DNA of 64,000 nt. It comes from Rhodovastum atsumiense (lineage in GTDB: Bacteria; Pseudomonadota; Alphaproteobacteria; Acetobacterales; Acetobacteraceae). The stretch lies in the NCBI RefSeq assembly GCF_937425535.1, contig NZ_OW485601.1, positions 425,001 through 489,000 on the forward strand. The letters run 5' to 3'. Shown here in pieces: positions 61,183-64,000 of the stretch. Below the pieces are notes generated by a model that was not told the origin of the DNA, ran no database searches, and worked only from the letters and a program-made list of their open reading frames with translations. The position numbers were made by a program, and so were the translations under genes. How positions within the stretch are numbered: the stretch's first letter is position 1; each line of letters opens with the position of its first letter.

Positions 61183-61573
61183 AAAGCACAGCCTCCTGCA
61201 CACGATGATCCGTGTCGGGGACCTGGAACGCAGCGTGAAGTTCTACACCGAGTTGCTCGGAATGACGGAACTGCGCCGCCGGGACGTCCCCGAGGGTAAG
61301 TATACTCTGGTCTTCGTCGGTTTCGCTCCGGAAGAAACCGGAGCTGCGGCCATCGAGCTGACCTACAATTACGGTACAGACAAGTATGAGTTGGGTAACG
61401 CCTTTGGTCATCTCGCCATCGGCGTACCGGATGTCGTCGCCACCTGCGCCAAGCTGCGGGCGGCCGGCGCGAAGATCACCCGCGAGCCCGGTCCGGTGAA
61501 GTTCGGCACGACCATGATCGCCTTCGTGGAAGATCCGGACGGATACAAGATCGAGCTGATCCAACGCGCCTGA
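61175..61573 (+). CDS. gloA: Lactoylglutathione lyase (glyoxalase I)
   Basis: 132 residues of the VOC fold. The four metal ligands are visible: His in [24 protein letters not shown], Glu in [10 protein letters not shown], His in AFGHLAIGV and Glu in GYKIELIQ. It converts the glutathione-methylglyoxal hemithioacetal to lactoylglutathione. The start overlaps the end of lpxI. Third-position G+C looks lower than in the flanking genes, especially 61295-61415. Confidence 0.95.
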   Translation: MGEKHSLLHTMIRVGDLERSVKFYTELLGMTELRRRDVPEGKYTLVFVGFAPEETGAAAIELTYNYGTDKYELGNAFGHLAIGVPDVVATCAKLRAAGAKITREPGPVKFGTTMIAFVEDPDGYKIELIQRA

Positions 61574-61574
61574 C

Positions 61575-62951
61575 GTGACCTGGCTTTCGACCGCGCGTGG
61601 CCTGCTGCCGGTGCGCCGCACGGTGCGCATCGGCGTGACCGGGCTTGCGCGCTCCGGCAAGACCGCCCTGCTGACCTCGCTGGCGGCCAACCTGCTGGCG
61701 GCCGGCGCCGGGGCGCCGACCTTGCCCCGGCTCACCACCCGGCTCGGGGGACGTTCCCTGCAGGTCAGTGTCTCCCCGGCCGATCCCGCGCTCGCGAGGG
61801 GGGATGATGCCGCGCCGCTGCCCCGCTTCAACGTGCCGGGGCATCTGGCCGCCCTGGCCGCCGACCCGCCGTCCTGGCCCGACCGCACCAGTTCGGTCAG
61901 CCTGCTCGCGCTCGACATCGACATCGGCCAGCCCCGCCTGTTCGCCGCCATGCCGCCGCAGCGGCTGCGCCTGGAAGTGCTCGACTATCCCGGCGAGTGG
62001 CTGCTCGACCTGCCGCTGCTCGGCCGCGATTTCCGCAGCTGGTCGGGCGAGGTGCTGGACCGTCTGGAATCGCAGCCGCAGGCGCATGCCTTCCTGGCCT
62101 TCCTGCGCAGCCTGCCGGACACGCCGCCGCCCGAGGAGCAGATCGTGCGGCAGGGCCACCGGCTCTACCGGGACCTGCTGAACCGGCTGCGCGCTGACGG
62201 GCTGTCGATGCTGCAGCCAGGGCGCTTCCTGATGCCCTCCCCCGGCCCCGAGCCGTCCTGGATGGCCTTCTTCCCCTGGTCGTCCCCCGGCGCGCTGGGC
62301 GACCTGCTGCAGTTCCGCTACGACGCCTATCGCGAGGCGATGCGCCGGGAACTGGTGACCCCCTCCTTCGGCCGGGTGGACCGCCTGGTGGTGCTCGCCG
62401 ACCTGCTCTCGGCCCTGCACGCCGGGCCGGCGGCTTTTGCCGACGCCGCCGCCGCGCTGGACGCGGTCGCCCGCGCCCTGCAGCGGGGCGGATCGCTGCC
62501 GGATTGGCTGACCCACTTGCTGGGCTTCGGCATCGGCCGCGTCGCCTTCGCCGCCACCAAATCCGACCATGTCGCCGAACGCCAGCGCGGCAATCTCGCC
62601 GCCCTGGCCGCCAGCCTGACGCGCGCGCCGCTGACGCGGGGCGCGGACCACCCGGGCGGACGGGTCGGCGCCTTCGCCATCGCCTCGGTGCGCTGCACCG
62701 AGGACCTGGTCTGGGCGCTCGACGGCCATCCCGTCTCGGCGGTGCGCGGCCGCGTCGCCGGCGCGGCGCGGGCCGGACGGTCCTATCCGGGCGAGGTGCC
62801 GGATCGTCCGCCCGGGCCCGGGTTCTGGGAGCACCCTTTCCTGGCCCTGCCGGATTTCGAGCCGATGCGCCTGCCACTTGCCGGACGCGGCGGCGTGCCG
62901 CATCTCAATCTGGACGCCTTGCTGAACTTCCTGCTGGACGATCTGCTGTGA
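61575..62951 (+). CDS. ycjX: YcjX-family P-loop protein
   Basis: 458 residues from GTG 61575. The P-loop GLARSGKTALLTSLAANLL near residues 25-42 and later LEVLDYPGEWLLDLPLL (switch II-like) match the YcjX/DUF463 family of predicted GTPases. KSDH near 330 may be the base-specificity motif. No membrane segment. E. coli ycjX belongs to the phage-shock (Psp) neighbourhood with ycjF, and here too ycjF follows, with a GTGA overlap. Biochemical role is poorly defined. Confidence 0.88.
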   Translation: MTWLSTARGLLPVRRTVRIGVTGLARSGKTALLTSLAANLLAAGAGAPTLPRLTTRLGGRSLQVSVSPADPALARGDDAAPLPRFNVPGHLAALAADPPSWPDRTSSVSLLALDIDIGQPRLFAAMPPQRLRLEVLDYPGEWLLDLPLLGRDFRSWSGEVLDRLESQPQAHAFLAFLRSLPDTPPPEEQIVRQGHRLYRDLLNRLRADGLSMLQPGRFLMPSPGPEPSWMAFFPWSSPGALGDLLQFRYDAYREAMRRELVTPSFGRVDRLVVLADLLSALHAGPAAFADAAAALDAVARALQRGGSLPDWLTHLLGFGIGRVAFAATKSDHVAERQRGNLAALAASLTRAPLTRGADHPGGRVGAFAIASVRCTEDLVWALDGHPVSAVRGRVAGAARAGRSYPGEVPDRPPGPGFWEHPFLALPDFEPMRLPLAGRGGVPHLNLDALLNFLLDDLL

Positions 62952-63826
62952 TCCCGCCCCGCATCCCCCCCCGTTTCGAGCTGGAAGACGCGCCCGTGGC
63001 CCGGCTGGAGCCGGCACCCGAGCCCGACCCCATCCCCGTGCTCGCCCCGGTGGCGCAGGAACCGCGCGGACGCTTCGGCAACGGCTCCCTGCTGCTGGCC
63101 GGCAGCACGGTGCTGCTGGGCGGCTTCACCCTGCTCGGCACCGCCGGGCTCATCGCCGACCAGTTCGCCCGCTCCGCCGTGCTCGGCTGGGGCACGCTCG
63201 CCGTCGCCGGCACCGGCTTCGGCCTGATCGGCACCGGCATCTGGCGGGAACTGCGCGCGCTGTTCGCGCTGCGCGAGGTGGACCGCATCCGCGCCGACCT
63301 CGCCTCGGGCGATGCGCTGCGGGTGACCACGGCTGCCCGCGACTGGCTGCGCGAACTGCCCGACGGCGCCGCCATGCTGCCCACGATCGAGCGCATCAAC
63401 GACCCGGACGCGGTGCTGACGACGCTACGCACGAAGGTCATGGCAGGGTTGCAGTCACGCGCCGACGCACTGGGCCGGGCGGCGGCGGTGCAGGTGTTCG
63501 CGGCCACCGCGGCGGTGCCCTCGCCGGCCCTGGATGCCGTGCTGGTGGCCTGGCGCGGCACCCGGCTGATCCGCCAGATCGCCGAACTGCACGGGCTGCG
63601 GCCGGGCCTGGTCGGCACCATGTCGTTGCTGCGGCGCACGGCCCTCTCCGCGGCCGGGGTGGCGGCAACCGACATGGCCATCGACGCAGCGGCACGGGCG
63701 GCCCTGTCCAACCCGCTGCTGCAACATCTCGCCGGCGACGTCGCCGGGGCCGGGGTGGCGGCACGCCGCATGGTGGTGCTGGCACGCGCCGCCGGGGCGG
63801 CCTGCAGCCCACTGCCGGCGAAGTAA
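62948..63826 (+). CDS. ycjF: YcjF-family (TIGR01620, DUF697) membrane protein
   Basis: 292 residues from GTG 62948, overlapping the ycjX stop. After a Pro/acidic N-terminal tail there are two hydrophobic segments (LLLAGSTVLLGGFTLLGTAGLIA and VLGWGTLAVAGTGFGLIGTGIW). An amphipathic helical domain and a DUF697-like C-terminal part follow (RTALSAAGVAATDMAIDAAA). It is an inner-membrane partner of YcjX in the conserved pair. The gene is followed by a repeat element. Confidence 0.85.
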   Translation: MIPPRIPPRFELEDAPVARLEPAPEPDPIPVLAPVAQEPRGRFGNGSLLLAGSTVLLGGFTLLGTAGLIADQFARSAVLGWGTLAVAGTGFGLIGTGIWRELRALFALREVDRIRADLASGDALRVTTAARDWLRELPDGAAMLPTIERINDPDAVLTTLRTKVMAGLQSRADALGRAAAVQVFAATAAVPSPALDAVLVAWRGTRLIRQIAELHGLRPGLVGTMSLLRRTALSAAGVAATDMAIDAAARAALSNPLLQHLAGDVAGAGVAARRMVVLARAAGAACSPLPAK

Positions 63827-63842
63827 AGGAAGTCAAGTAAGG

Positions 63843-63892
63843 CAAGGGCTCCGCCCTTGACCCGCCAAGGGCCACAAGGCCCTTGGATCCCG
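63843..63892. repeat. Hairpin repeat element, copy 2 (minus orientation)
   Basis: On the minus strand it reads GGGATCC followed by CCAAGGGCC/GGCCCTTGG (63865-63886, loop of four), then CAAGGGC/GCCCTTG (63843-63859, loop TCC). The GGGATCCAAGGGC start, the GCCCTTGG arm and the spacing match the element at 35127-35201, although the second hairpin has different arms and no third is seen. The remaining 100 bases to the end of the window show no gene I can support. Confidence 0.65.
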
Positions 63893-64000
63893 TTCGCGCT
63901 GCGTGGCACTTGCACCGCGGGAGCCGGTTGCGCATTTTGGAGGATCATAATTGGGTTTTGAGCTGCCGTGAGTGGGCACTGCCCGACACATGGCGGGCGG

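Noticed and set aside
1-64000. CRISPR arrays, tRNA genes, prophage or insertion sequences
   Set aside because: No regularly spaced repeats, cloverleaf-like T-loops, integrases or transposases were seen in a read of both strands.

Overview
The window is very G+C-rich, densely coded chromosomal DNA from an alphaproteobacterium. The essential block rpsB-tsf-pyrH-frr-uppS-cdsA-dxr-rseP-bamA-skp-lpxD-fabZ-lpxA-lpxI, CcoG, LpxI-type lipid A synthesis, YcjX/YcjF and FNR/FixK boxes of the TTGAYNNNNRTCAA type all fit. A triple-hairpin intergenic repeat and a glucose-to-gluconate gene set suggest Rhodospirillales, perhaps Acetobacteraceae; that placement is inference. I found no prophage, insertion sequence, CRISPR array or tRNA.

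Layout. 0-8.1 kb: a GlxA-type regulator, then a four-gene minus-strand operon (FAD amine oxidase of the AmaA type, ALDH7-type aldehyde dehydrogenase of the AmaB type, class I aminotransferase, ThDP enzyme), divergent from a LysR regulator. This reads as lysine/pipecolate catabolism, with two extra enzymes that could carry 2-aminoadipate further. 8.1-10.4 kb: a perfect 46-bp palindrome, a class III aminotransferase and a Crp/Fnr regulator. 10.4-19.8 kb: acyl-CoA catabolism (thiolase, SDR, acyl-CoA dehydrogenase, TetR, acyl-CoA ligase). It is interrupted by an SsuABC-like importer divergent from an unusual tandem-domain protein. Four 14-bp boxes, paired at the same 19-bp spacing in both control regions, suggest one TetR regulon. 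19.8-28.7 kb: PadR regulator and methyltransferase with an operator between them, ccoG with an FNR/FixK box, MYG1, LysE, Ppx, a TRIC channel and an amino acid permease.

28.8-38.7 kb: an operon for breakdown of alpha-glucans to glucose and gluconate (GH133 debranching enzyme, GH63-like hydrolase, glucose 1-dehydrogenase, aquaporin). It is convergent with a two-gene unit, preceded by an FNR/FixK box, that encodes a PPDK-like protein without its PEP barrel and a PhoU/DUF47-like partner. 38.8-46.3 kb: a dipeptide-type ABC importer without ATPase genes, another aminotransferase, an exported PRC-barrel protein and a second glycogen-debranching-like protein. 46.8-63.8 kb: the translation, isoprenoid, outer-membrane and lipid A block, followed by gloA, ycjX and ycjF. 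lpxB is not in the window.

The most interesting points are the shared TetR boxes, the pipecolate operon with its extra ThDP enzyme, the FmdE-like tandem protein beside an ABC importer, and the low-oxygen-controlled truncated PPDK pair. All functions are inferred from protein motifs read by eye; no searches were run.
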